From NCBI RefSeq assembly GCF_964340395.1, contig NC_135555.1, positions 15,661,246 to 15,725,245 of the forward strand: a stretch of DNA of 64,000 nucleotides, in the 5' to 3' direction. This document shows, piece by piece, positions 1 to 32,569 of the stretch. The position numbers and the translations under genes were made by a program. A model generated the notes under the pieces. The model saw nothing but the letters and a program-made list of their open reading frames with translations. It did not search any database and was not told the DNA's origin. Position 1 is the first letter of the stretch, and each line of letters begins with the position of its first letter. The stretch is from Glandiceps talaboti (Eukaryota; Hemichordata; Enteropneusta; Spengelidae).

Positions 1-372
1 AATTTCAAACTCTGTATTCATGAGCGTGACTTTCTTGGCGGGAATGACATTTTTGACAACATTCTAGACAGCATAGAGACTAGTCAAAAAACCATGTTGA
101 TATTGTCACCTGGCTTTGCACAAAGTGAGTGGTGTTATTTTGAGATGAGAATGGCTCAAGATCATTTATTTCGACAGAAGAAAGATCTTCTTATTTTAGT
201 TTTATTGGAAGAAATCCCTGATGATGTAATGCCCAGAGTTCTGCGGAAAATGTTGACAACAAAGGGCTACATCAAATGGTCAAACAATGCAATGGGTCAG
301 AGACTGTTTTGGAAGAAATTAAAAGTTGCACTGAGATCAGGTGCAAGGGTCAATAGAGTAGCTGATTTCTAG
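1..372 (+). CDS. Toll-like receptor, C-terminal part of the TIR domain (5' partial)
   Basis: The frame is open from base 1 to a TAG at 370-372 and gives 123 residues. It matches the last two thirds of a TIR domain. Box 2 is visible as LCIHERDFLGGNDI. The helix after it reads SPGFAQSEWCYFEMRMAQ, and box 3 is QRLFWKKLK with the conserved Phe-Trp pair near the end. Ending about 17 residues after FW is typical of Toll-like receptors, which signal from the plasma or endosomal membrane through MyD88-type adaptors. Box 1, the membrane segment and the leucine-rich ectodomain would lie upstream of the window. The conserved BB-loop proline of the RDxxPG motif is replaced by glycine (RDFLGG). Other TIR proteins are possible; the family assignment is firm, the subtype is not. 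Confidence 0.85.
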   Translation, partial: NFKLCIHERDFLGGNDIFDNILDSIETSQKTMLILSPGFAQSEWCYFEMRMAQDHLFRQKKDLLILVLLEEIPDDVMPRVLRKMLTTKGYIKWSNNAMGQRLFWKKLKVALRSGARVNRVADF

Positions 373-450
373 ACAGTGTGATTTTGACAACAGACTGCAT
401 TGAGCTGACATTACCAAAGAGATGAGAGTAATCTTGTGTGAGCATTAGAT

Positions 451-456
451 AATAAA
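451..456 (+). promoter_or_regulatory. candidate polyadenylation signal of the TIR gene
   Basis: AATAAA lies 79 bases after the TIR stop codon, a plausible distance for a short 3' UTR. Its use is inferred; other AT-rich hexamers follow within a few hundred bases. Confidence 0.35.
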
Positions 457-1289
457 TCACCACATTGCCATTATAACACCGAGTACTGTACATCAAACTG
501 TGAAGTAAATCAACCAAAAGCCAACATAATCATCATGGTGAATGGTATACAAGACTAAACAGTGACTCATACAGTGTCAGTTTTTGTCTTACCTACATGT
601 AGAATACTAAAGGACTGGAATGAATTTTCCATAATGTCATACATAGATCTGGAAGTATTGGAACAGTTCAAGGAGACAGTCAAAGCAACATCATTTGTGT
701 TATTCTTATTGTAATATTGAACCATAAACTATAATATTAATAAGAGATTTTAAGAAAAAATATGTACAGAATAAGAATATAGATGCAGTCGCAGTATCAC
801 CATTGTACAAGTGTTGAATAATGTAAATGTACATATTTTTGCCGTCTCTCAAAGAGTAATGTTTTACAAATTTCTAAGCCTCATGTACTAGTTACGTAAA
901 TACTATAAACATTTTATGGACAATTTATTTTCAGGTCTAAGTTGTCTCGTGAAATATTCATTAAAGTGAAAATGAAACTTTATCAAGAACTTCTAGGTTT
1001 ACAGTACATTGTGTAATGCATTGGTGGTAGGACCATTATACGGTCACGTGGCTGAACGGGCTTTGACGAGAATTAGCATAACGATAGATTGAAGTAGACT
1101 AGGATTAGAAATGCTTTTATTTTGTACCACAAAAGACATTTGAGGAAACACGTAATAATGTGAATCTATTTTGACAAACCAATAAGGAGTCTCAGAGAAT
1201 TTTGACGTAAGAATTGTATTTCTTTTACCATTAATCCTATGTTTTGAGGATACCAAACATTAAGTACTTGTTATTATTATGTACCCGAG

Positions 1290-1450
1290 ATTACTTGCAC
1301 TGGTGCATCCGCATACTACGGTAGTGGTATTTGCAGTGCAATACTAAAAACATTATTGCATATCTACATGCAAATGATATGCAAATGAGGACACAATTGT
1401 TTGCTATACATGAAATCACTTGATTGGGCTGTATGATTTTTATGGAAATT
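1290..1450 (+). repeat. dispersed octamer-bearing repeat, copy 1
   Basis: Contains TACATGCAAATGATATGCAA, with two ATGCAAAT octamers or near-octamers, preceded by a CACTGGTGCATCCGCATAC-type segment. Shares this order with copies at 11755-12030, 14640-15030 and 49190-49540. Confidence 0.6.
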
Positions 1451-1639
1451 TATGGAAATATTAAAATATCTGATTTTGAAATTGAATTGTCATATTTCAT
1501 TGAAAGTTATTAACTTAATGTAATTTTGTCAATGATTTTAATAAAACATGATCATGATAATGAATGATATTTTCTTTGCGAGTGTTAAGTTGGTTATTTT
1601 TACCTAGGATATGTTACCTTGGTTACCACAGTAGCTGTG

Positions 1640-2260
1640 GAAAAAGGAGAGATTCTTTCAACAATGTGTATACAAATATTCAAATGAATCCATGAACTCT
1701 TGACCTCTGAACTGATGAACTCTGACTGACCTGTGAACTCATCTACAGAATTATGAATATCTCAAATCTTATGAAAAAGTAATGAAGAATGAACAACATA
1801 AACAGTTGTGTTCAAAAGTTTACACAAACTGTCAAATGAACTCGTGAACTCTGACCTTTGAACTCATCAACTCTGACCTACCAATGAACTTAACAAAAAT
1901 CATGAAATAAACCGCAATGTAGTGAAAAGAAATAATCAAAACAAATGTCATGCAATAATGCAAACGTATAAAATGTTGTTTTTCAAAATTTTACATTATC
2001 AAAGAAAGCAATGAACTCTCACTTCTGACTATATGAACTCTGACCTATGAACTCTTAACCTAAAACCAGTATGCCATAAATACGTAAAGTAGATGTACAT
2101 AGTACATAGTGACAAAAGAAAATACAAGAATCAATGTCTTTGGAATATTGGAAACACATAAAAAGTAATGTTCAAAAGTTTACCCACTGTCAAATGAATT
2201 CATGAACTTTCACTTCTGACCTTATGATCTATGACCTATGAACTCTAACAAGTTAAAACC
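1640..2260. repeat. degenerate tandem repeat, about 145-190 bp unit, four copies
   Basis: Four successive blocks share a core like GTTCAAAAGTTTAC followed by a run of TGAACTCTGACCT-type words. The cores sit near 1665, 1805, 1975 and 2165. Copies differ considerably, so this is an old array. Confidence 0.55.
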
Positions 2261-2959
2261 ATGACTCAAATACTGAACTATAGTCACTGTGACAAAATAT
2301 ACAACAGCAATGTCACTGCATAGTGATTCCTCTGTTGTGTGATTCTAATCACCCTGTGATCAAGATAGTGTAAACATTGGAAGTCCAGAAACAACACTGC
2401 AAGTTCATGGAACTCTAAATAAACTAGTTTTCAGAGATGCCTCCATACTGAGACTATAATTACCGGTAAACCAACAACCATTCAACAGCTTTATCAACAT
2501 GTAGCAGACAATAGTTTTAGTTTGTGTCTATCTTTAAGTTAGTAAACTGAAGACTCAATTCCCAGAGTACATGTAATATATATAGTTCAGTCTTACCGTC
2601 CTTAGGGAATTCAACTCCAAGTTTCAAACTGTAAACATCGTTTTCAAATAAAAAAAACAGTGAAAACATATTCATCATTTCTGATTTATACTATCAGGTA
2701 TTTTATACTCCAGGGATGTATTTCAGCTGATTCATATATCTGGTTATTCAGGTTAATTCTTTTTTGTACGTATTTCATTAATTTTTCAAAATTCATTAAC
2801 TTTCATAACATATGGCGAAAACTCAACTTGCCTAAATTGTTGGAGGGCATATTTTTCTTCTTTACCTTATTAATGAATGTTTATAAGAGAATATCATAGA
2901 CCGTCTACAGATACATGCTAAACTGTTTTTACTGTGGCAGTCAGTTGTGTTGAAACAAA

Positions 2960-3360
2960 TTATTTTCTGACTTGACAAAGTTCCTACTGAAATTGCTACA
3001 TTTTCTTGTCATGCTCAACAAATATCTTAAAATTGATGCAATTTATAACACAGCAGGACAAAGATCTACTGAACTCGCTACATTTTATTGTCTGGCCTGA
3101 CAGAAATCTCAAGAACATTGCCACATTTTATCATCTGGCTCAACAAAAATTTCAAAATTGCTACATTTTATCGTCTGGTCTGGCTGAACAGTAATCTTAC
3201 TAACATTGCTACATTTCATTGTGTGGCTCAACAAATACCTTAAAATTTCTATCTAGTTTACTGTCTTGATTGACAGAACTCTTACTTTTAAACATTGCTA
3301 CATTTTTATCATTTGACTTATTAATTTTGTATTTTAACATTGTTAAATCTGGCTAAACAA
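2960..3360. repeat. degenerate tandem repeat, about 50 bp unit
   Basis: The phrase ATTGCTACATTTTATC recurs about every 50-60 bases, each time followed by a variant of CTGGCTCAACAAAAAT. Roughly seven diverged copies are seen. A related, reversed fragment may lie at 7540-7660. Confidence 0.55.
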
Positions 3361-3669
3361 TGGCTCAATAATTTTTATTGTTCCAATATAACAAAATGTA
3401 ATATGATTTAGTGATGAGCTGCTGAGATAACGATAGTTCTTGCAAAATGGGAAAATGTAACAATGTCTGTAAGATTCTTGTCCAGGTAATGAAAAAGGAG
3501 CAGTGTTGAATAAGAATTGTATAGAGCCATACAATATTTCATTTCAAGTCTAATGGCTTTTGTTGTATCTTTTTGATGAGGACATCCCCCTAACTGCACA
3601 AAATTAATGATGGGATTCAGAAGGAAACTGCAACTTTCAACTATCAATTATTCTGTACAAGCCCTTTTG

Positions 3670-3758
3670 TCATGCAATTGATTGATAGATTGATCACTTC
3701 ATTGATTGATTGATTGATTGATTGGTTCATTGAGTGATTTGTTGATTTATTGATAGAC

Positions 3759-3825
<67 letters not shown>

Positions 3826-3887
3826 CTGAATGACTGGCAGACAGACAGAGACAGACAGAGACAGACAGACAGACAAACAGACAGACT

Positions 3888-3925
<38 letters not shown>

Positions 3926-4093
3926 TTGATTGACTGAGTTATTAATATCTTGACTGATTGATCAATCAAGTGATTGATTAATTGATTGACTGATTTATTG
4001 ATTGATGATTAATAAATTGATTAACTAACTGATTAATCAATTGATTAACTGATTGACTGATTAATTTATTGATTGTTTATTGATTGATTAATA

Positions 4094-4131
<38 letters not shown>

Positions 4132-4160
4132 CTGACTGATTAATCGATCAATCAATTGAC
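3670..4160. repeat. tetranucleotide array (GATT)n with an internal (GACA)n
   Basis: Mostly GATT repeats, interrupted at about 3837-3925 by GACA repeats. Open frames over it are composed of repeated Ser/Ile/Asn/Gln words and are not genes. Confidence 0.9.
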
Positions 4161-5367
4161 TGATTGAGCAGCCTTGGTGTGGACATTTCCAAGGATGAAA
4201 GCTGCCATGGTACAACTAACTGTACACTTCAATCTGACTAAATAACTACCTTGTCACAGTACAGAGTAGAATCTATCAACCTGAATACAGTACTGCAAAC
4301 ACTTACACCTGCCACCTGGATTTGTAATGACACTTGGTTGTCATGAATAAACCTACATCATGTTTGAATTGACGCACGGAGAATGCCAACAGCAAACAAG
4401 TGCAACTCTCACCCTATTGATCTAATAAAATAATGAATTTTCTATCGTAAACATATCACCACTATTAATTCCGAAATGAGCAACATCTCCTATATTTGGA
4501 AGGCTTCATCTTGGCATTTTCCTCGACCGCACCTTGAAGGTTAACATCTGATTAAACACAACATCTGCATGTACATCAAGTTGAAAACTATGCCATGACT
4601 GAATTTTTTTCTAGTAACGAGTACATGTTGGGCTTTAGAAAGTCAAATACAAGTGATTTACAGAATGATGTCTCTAGTAATACTATGAATCTGGTAATAC
4701 TGAAATAATATTGGATTTTAGACAATTCAAGCAAAATTCTATAACTGAAATTCAAATTGAATAGAACGAGTTAATAGTATGTATAATCTAATAGCTATAT
4801 TTTAAAAAAATGAAAAATCAGAGTATAGATTCCATATTTTTTGTTCAACTTGGCTTGTGCATCGTGTAATGAGTTGTATGCTTCCAATGAAGTAGAGGAA
4901 GCCTACAGGGCTATTGTTCCATTTAATGTATATACATGCAGGTCTGTGCCAGAGGAAATAACTGAGCAACTCTATGATCACGACATTCGTTGTCAGATGG
5001 GCAATTTAAAAATAAGTGCCATTATAATAACAAATTACTATTTTTAAAAGAGAAAATTTGGTGTAAAATGTTATTTTTCACCATGCATACTACCAGCACA
5101 AGTCTTCTATTAGTTGCAGGCATACTATTAATAAAATGATAGCTATTATTAAGCACAGTGTAGTTTGTCACCTTTGAGCAGTTATTTTAAATGTTTTAAG
5201 TTACAAGGCCATAAAAATTACAATGACTGGTGACAGTAAAATGATAAAAAGACAACAGATAACACACAATTCTCATGTAACCTTGGTAACAAACATTTTG
5301 TAATTAAAGGTAGACATTGGACAGGGTATTATTTAGAGGTGTGACACATAATAGGCTGTCAGAGCTA

Positions 5368-5474
5368 CATACATACATACATACATACATACATACATAC
5401 ATACACACACACATACATACATACATACATACATACATACATACATACATTCATACATACATACATACATACAT

Positions 5475-5549
<75 letters not shown>

Positions 5550-5557
5550 TACATACA

Positions 5558-5591
<34 letters not shown>

Positions 5592-5625
5592 CATACATAC
5601 ACATACACATCCACACACACATATT
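5368..5625. repeat. (CATA)n and (CA)n microsatellite
   Basis: Long CATA runs alternate with CA runs. All frames are open only because the repeat has no stop codons. Confidence 0.95.
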
Positions 5626-5905
5626 TTATTTAATCCTTATGGCTCTACTGATAAAACTCATCTGATGCAAATTCATTCAAACTTTGTAATGTGCTAACCA
5701 CATTTTCTGGTTTGAAATACACTGTTCATCTTATAAATTTGCCATGGCAGATCCTGGCATTTCTGTTGACTTTTTCTGACAATACCTTGAATTTCATCAA
5801 CATACAACCGTTGCCTATTCCACCCCCACCCCTCAAGCCCCCCCCCCCTCATCCTCACCCTCCCCACCACCCCTATTTGATAATATAAAATAGTTGCCTA
5901 CTTAC

Positions 5906-26703
<20,798 letters not shown>

Positions 26704-27011
26704 ATTGCATTGGTCTTGTCATGCGTTGACCTCTGAACTCGCTCAGTTAAGAGAACAGCGCCACCAATTTCTTAAGTTAGTGTTACATAATAACTATTGT
26801 TTTTATCACGTTCATGAACTGTTGGCATACTTTTCAGTTACAGGGGCTACGAGTGGAGTAGTACCAATGGACAGAGTTGTTTATTTGAATGAATATTAAG
26901 ACAATACCACTACAAGGTCAAGGGTGGTCATAATTATGCAACTGTGTCACAGAGCCTGGCAAATATAACGTCTCATGCAAGATAGTGAATATCCCTATAC
27001 AAAGAGACATC
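26704..27011. promoter_or_regulatory. divergent promoter region of IPO4 and the HSD gene
   Basis: Only 308 bp separate the two start codons, which point away from each other. There is no TATA box at a convincing position. CCAAT words occur at about 26763 and 26863. Transcription starts cannot be placed, but both 5' UTRs and core promoters must share this interval unless one gene has an upstream non-coding exon. Confidence 0.6.
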
Positions 27012-28112
27012 ATGGCCCTTGACAAACTTACTGTTCTTGTTACAGGAGGGGCAGGCTTTCTTGGTCAACACATCATTAAGTTATTGATAGAGAAAACTAT
27101 GGTGCAAGAAATCAAGTCGTTTGATATTGGGCCTCTGAAATGGAACCCAGAGTTGGTTATCAGGAATTCTATGGTACAGTTTCATCATATCCATGGAGAT
27201 ATAACCAATGTAGAGCATATTGCAAAGGCATGTGAAGGTGTTGATGCTGTTTTCCATACTGCTGCAGTAGTTGACGTCACACTGATGCCTGATATCGAGA
27301 AGCTGACTGAAGTGAATGTTGTTGGAACTCGTAATGTTATACTTGCCTGCATTGAAAACAATGTTCAATTCTTGGTTGGTACAAGTAGTCATGGCATCTT
27401 TGAAGGTGAGGAACCGATTCACGATGGTGATGAAAACTTGGAGATACCAGAAAAGTTTCTCTTTGTGTACACAGAGACGAAGTATATGGGGGAGAAGTTG
27501 ATGCTTGATGCTAATAATAGAGTCTGTAGAAATGGTGAAGTGTTGAAGACTGTTGTAATTCGACCCGTGGCAATGTATGGTGAAGGCGACTCCCATGCTG
27601 TCAAAACCACAATCCAAGTTACACAAAACCAGGGCGGCGTATTTTATAAGATTGGATCTGGGGCTGTCCAATACCAGATGGCATACATTGGCAATGTTGC
27701 ATGGCTGCATATCAAAGCACTGCAAAAGTTAAACGAATTGGGCAGTTTGACCTTGAATAACATTGCTGGTAGAGTATTTTTTGCAACCGATGACACACCT
27801 CTGCAACCCTTCTCAGATTTCATGAAGCCTTTCATTGTTGCCAGGGGTTACCGTGTGTCCAAACTGAGAATACCTTATTGGTTGATTTACTGCATCTATT
27901 GGATTATGGGAATGTTTTGTTTGCTACTGAAACCAATGAAGCGGATCAACATGAATACCACTACAGATGTACTATATTGCACGTTTGGGGCTGGACATTC
28001 CTTTAACTCCAGGCTTGCAAAGCAACTGTTGGATTATAAACCAATTTTCACACCCCAGGAGGCAATAGAAAGAAGTTTGAAATATTACAGCAACATTAAT
28101 CTTGATGACTGA
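27012..28112 (+). CDS. 3-beta-hydroxysteroid dehydrogenase family protein (intronless)
   Basis: A 366-residue enzyme of the extended short-chain dehydrogenase family. The ATG at 27012 places the Rossmann motif TGGAGFLG at residues 11-18, the usual distance; a longer frame upstream has no ATG. The acidic residue after beta-2 (SFDIG, D38) suggests NAD(H) preference. HTAA at 82-85, the catalytic-type TSS at 124-126 and Y153-x-x-x-K157 are all present. A hydrophobic segment at about residues 289-310 (IPYWLIYCIYWIMGMFCLLL) suggests membrane association, as in 3-beta-HSD enzymes of the endoplasmic reticulum. Length is that of HSD3B1/2/7 (about 370). The likely reaction is oxidation of a 3-beta-hydroxy steroid or sterol; the substrate cannot be read from sequence. 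The whole coding region is one exon, whereas vertebrate HSD3B genes have introns. Confidence 0.9.
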   Translation: MALDKLTVLVTGGAGFLGQHIIKLLIEKTMVQEIKSFDIGPLKWNPELVIRNSMVQFHHIHGDITNVEHIAKACEGVDAVFHTAAVVDVTLMPDIEKLTEVNVVGTRNVILACIENNVQFLVGTSSHGIFEGEEPIHDGDENLEIPEKFLFVYTETKYMGEKLMLDANNRVCRNGEVLKTVVIRPVAMYGEGDSHAVKTTIQVTQNQGGVFYKIGSGAVQYQMAYIGNVAWLHIKALQKLNELGSLTLNNIAGRVFFATDDTPLQPFSDFMKPFIVARGYRVSKLRIPYWLIYCIYWIMGMFCLLLKPMKRINMNTTTDVLYCTFGAGHSFNSRLAKQLLDYKPIFTPQEAIERSLKYYSNINLDD

Positions 28113-28519
28113 GATTACTTTAGTTATGTAACCAAGGTTACTCGTTTGTTTGAAGTACAGTTGTCGCCAATAATATCATTTATAATTAATTGACTTTATA
28201 ACCATCATTTTATTCCCTCTTAAAATGCCAATCATTGAGAGCCTGGAGGCTGTCTATGAGTCAGTAGTATTTGTGTGAATGTACTACAAAATAGTTCTAG
28301 TAGGTAATGATCAATCAAGGTTAACTGTCACAACACTTTACTTATTTATTCAAAATAATGTCTTCACTGAATACACAGCATCTGTTTGTGTTACATAGTA
28401 ATGCGCTGTCTGTACCAAATTTAATATTACCATTTGCTACTAATACATGTTATAAATACTTTCAATGACACTTCCACTAAAGTAGCATAGTCAAAGTAAT
28501 AATAAAAATAGCACCAATG

Positions 28520-28810
28520 GCGTTGTAGCACGGCTGTATTTGGATGAACTGCTATGAACGTGGTCTGGTTGCTAGACATATTTGCATATACATTTTGGGA
28601 AGTTTTTTTTAGCTGCCTCCCCTTCTCACTTTTCAGCTTTGCAATATAAACGATCATTAGGCTGTTGTTATGGGCATGGTCCTGTTGCTAGGCATATTTG
28701 CATATATGTGTTGAATCTGTATTGACTTACCTACCCATTTGTTATCTTTGTAATATGTACCATTTCACTGTTGCTAAGGGCGTGGTCATGATATGGTTGC
28801 TAGGACAAAT
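28520..28810. repeat. tandem repeat, about 115-bp unit, three copies
   Basis: Three blocks each carry GGTTGCTAGG-type words, and two carry CATATTTGCATATA after them (28565-28590 and 28685-28710; the third block is near 28765-28810). GCGTGGTC or GCATGGTC precedes the GTTGCTAG word in each. Confidence 0.65.
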
Positions 28811-28875
28811 TGTGTCATAATGTTTTCAACAATAACCGCCAAATAACACCGCCAGAACATCCAGAACAAAACATT

Positions 28876-29665
<790 letters not shown>

Positions 29666-29922
29666 GAAAGAATATTGGTACAGACGTATTTTTGGAGTTC
29701 ACTTCAGATCATAGGGAACTCTAGTCTTGCTGCTAGACGTTCGGGCTTTCTTTGGATGTTATATCTATAAGCGAATGAAGTTCGCATGTGTGGGCTTGCC
29801 TGAACATCCATCCTCGATAGCGTTGTTCGGCTGTGTGTCGTATTTTATCGGAAGAACATCCGAGGGCTAGCTGATAGACTACTGTGAGCTGTGCTGACAG
29901 TGTTGTGCTGGTGACTGAACAT

Positions 29923-32149
29923 ATGACTGACGCCCTCAACGATGACCAAGGACTGAAATACAAAAAAATACAACGTGGTCAGAACGAACAAGCAGCTATT
30001 AATACAATTGTCAATCAATCTCGGCGATCGGTCAATAGAAGTACGTCTTTAGACGTCCCTCATGGTCTTGACTTAGCGACCACCTATGAGTTGGGGCTCA
30101 TAGCCGTATATATCTTCTACATCTGGACGAAGATATTATCAGGATTGTACCTACCTAACCATACTAACAGCAATAATTACTTTCAGGTAAGACTACTTTC
30201 GTTGTTGTAATGTTATTAAAGGAAAATACAAAACTGAAGTGATGTCCGCGTCCGAGCCGGTGTGAATTTTTCCCCTGTAGTCGTCGAACTACTGGACGTG
30301 ACAATGACAGGCGAAAGTTTGTTTGACTTGTAGCGAGTTTTGAAGATGGGTCGGCTAGTTAATATGTTATTTAGTTTCAAGTGCACTGTTTGAATTTGTG
30401 CTTGAGTATAAAACTCCTACTGGTTGTTGCAAAGTGTTTCACAGAAAAATTCTGTTATTTTGGTAGCGTAGTTGCGAGACCACCGAATACTACCGGAATT
30501 TCGCGCTAAAAATTACAATTAGTGTTATAGCCCAATGAAGTATTACTAAATTTTGATAAACTCCCCACTTGTTTCGAACCAAAAGTCCCCGCCCAAACTA
30601 GTAGGTTTTGAAAAGAAATTCACGGACTTCATTGAGCAGTTGCCCATCTTTTAAATTTCCCGCCCATGTGGTGTGAACAAAAGGCCATGGCGATCTTTGC
30701 TAACTTTCGATAGTGCTCCTAGCTGCTACTTACTCCAACTCGCCCAATTCACCCTTTCACCTGTTTAATTAAATTTGAAATTTTATTTATGGTATTTTCT
30801 GCAATTACAGCAAAATTCATTGTAATTTTGACTGTGCTAAAGCAAATTCAGAGGCTTTCCTTTGTTCAGCACAGAACATTCTTTGAATAAATTAGCACAG
30901 AGTGAATAAGTTAAATACTCAGTTCCCAGTTGATGCAGCTTTGAATAGCATTTTTGCTCATTCGCTTGCCCAAAATTCATTATTATCCCCAAGTTTACCT
31001 ATTACAATTATTTGCCTGTGTTTACTTACATTTTGAAACCAAATACTGGTAAATTACTAAATAAAAATATTTTCCCTTCTCAAAAAATAATTAGTAAATT
31101 TATTCAATTCTAGAAAATAGTATACCAGGTGGTCACATTTTACTTTGACTCATTATTTTGTATTTTGGGGGAATTTGGCATCCTACTGCTGCCACATCGG
31201 ATAGTGAGAGTGCGAAGGAAGGTTAGGGTAGGTACAATAATATCAGGCCATGTCAATCAAGTCACTGCTGACAACCATGTACTGAATTAATTGTCAGGTG
31301 TGATGTGAGGAGAGAAGTCAAAGTGGGTCTCACAGGAGTACATGTAGAACAGGAACAGTTGGGTAAGATATATTGTAATGCTGTTGTTGAGATGTTGATC
31401 TCATTCCCGACAACATGGGAGTGTGTCCATCTAGTGTTTAGGTGTTAAAGTTCTTGCTGTTGTGTAAACTCAGTCAGTGAGATCCAAACACTGGTATTGA
31501 TTAATGCACTGCAGATTTAACACATTCTATACAGTTGGGAAATATCCAATACCATTCAAAATGTCAACATGGTGGCAGCGGTGGGATTAAGTCCTTTTGA
31601 TTCTGGGACTAGTGTCAGCACGTAAACCATGTTTTTGAAATATTTTAACAGGTCAAAGGTCAATAGTAATAGAAGGGATGGGGGGAAGGGTCATATTTTA
31701 CATAACAACCTGGGCCCGATTCCCCCCCCCCCCCCATTTACTGATGGCGCCCTTAACCATGTATATCAGTGGGGTTTTAGGGTTGTCGTTGGCTGAGCGG
31801 TTAGCTCGTATGCCTCTAATACCTCTGCAGTCTGGGTTCGAACCCGCCAGGTGACGGCTGTGTTTGATTAAATTTACCATGCTGTAAGTAATGAGAGTGT
31901 CGTTCAGTTTGAAATGTCTGACCCAAATCACTCCAAACTGCATATTATTCTTCATCAAGAAATAAAGGATTTAGGAATGCAAAAGCCCCAACAGTTGTTG
32001 AGTATCAAGCAGTGATAATTGTATATGTCAATAATTTCTATATATATATATAAGAATTTCTCATTGATTACTTAATATTCCACTTTTAATGTTAATCTTT
32101 AAATTTTTTGTCCTTTCAGGTAAAAGGACATGGATGCACTGGTCAATGA
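29923..32149 (+). CDS. predicted small single-pass membrane protein, two exons
   Basis: Exon 1 coding is 29923-30186 and exon 2 is 32120-32149, joined in phase at CAG|GTAAGA ... TTTCAG|GTA. The product is 97 residues. Residues 1-50 are polar and basic (MTDALNDDQGLKYKKIQRGQ). A hydrophobic segment follows at about 55-73 (YELGLIAVYIFYIWTKILSG), then a short polar tail that ends VKGHGCTGQ. No signal peptide is seen, so a tail-anchor-like or type II placement is possible. I do not recognise the family. Support comes from the open frame, the strong splice sites and the GC-richer 5' region with CG dinucleotides at 29700-30700, which looks like a promoter. A second acceptor-bounded exon at 34503-34576 could be an alternative end. 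Expression is not proved. Confidence 0.45.
31782..31960 (+). mobile_element. tRNA-derived SINE
   Basis: The head (31782-31858) is tRNA-like. GTTGTCG can pair with TGACGGC as an acceptor stem. An A box TGGCTGAGCGG lies at 31790-31800 and a B box GGTTCGAACCC at 31835-31845. The T stem is broken, so a working tRNA is unlikely. A non-tRNA body follows to about 31960. It lies in the intron of the small membrane protein gene. Confidence 0.75.
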
Positions 32150-32569
32150 ATGAAAATCATTCATCAAGAAATTTCAGTAACCTGTAAGCTGATGAAGATT
32201 TGAGACAACCAAGATAAGTTCAACTAATTGTTATATTTGGATTTCTCAACCATTAAAGCTTTGCTGTTGTCAGATTGCACATACACAAAATTGATTTAAG
32301 CTCACTAGATGTTAGAATTATCTGATGATAATGTTTAGCAACTGGAGTTATGCCTGTTCAGGTCAGATACTAGTAACTTTCAAGTTTAAATATGGAAGCT
32401 GACAGCTCTTAAGTTGTACAGTATTTTTCAAATTCTCTTACAATAATTTGCTATAAAAGCACACAGTGGAACAAAGGTAAATATGTCCATACAAATCTAT
32501 GAAAACTAAAAACCAATAGACAGTGTTTAAATTTCATATTTGGATATTGTTGATATGTATATATTATTC

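Larger units (their letters stand above)
373..5905. other. gene-poor interval between the TIR gene and IPO4
   Basis: I found no exon here that I could assign on either strand. The interval holds one copy of a dispersed octamer-bearing repeat (about 1290-1450), degenerate tandem repeats (1640-2260 and 2960-3360), a GATT/GACA array (3670-4160) and a CATA/CA array (5368-5625). The C-terminal exons of IPO4 would be expected here but are not recognisable. Confidence 0.5.

Noticed and set aside
2605-2632. Mini-exon on the minus strand (AG before, GTAAG after, reading SLKLGVEFPKD-like) as a missing IPO4 exon
   Set aside because: It does not match the IPO4 C-terminus and is too short to support.
4841-5047. 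Plus-strand frame with VEEAYRAIVPFNVYTCRS as an exon
   Set aside because: No convincing start, splice partner or family match; left out despite non-repetitive composition.
27081-27725. 214-residue minus-strand frame
   Set aside because: Antisense shadow of the 3-beta-HSD coding region.
31782-31858. Functional tRNA gene
   Set aside because: The T stem does not pair properly and a non-tRNA body follows; a SINE fits better.
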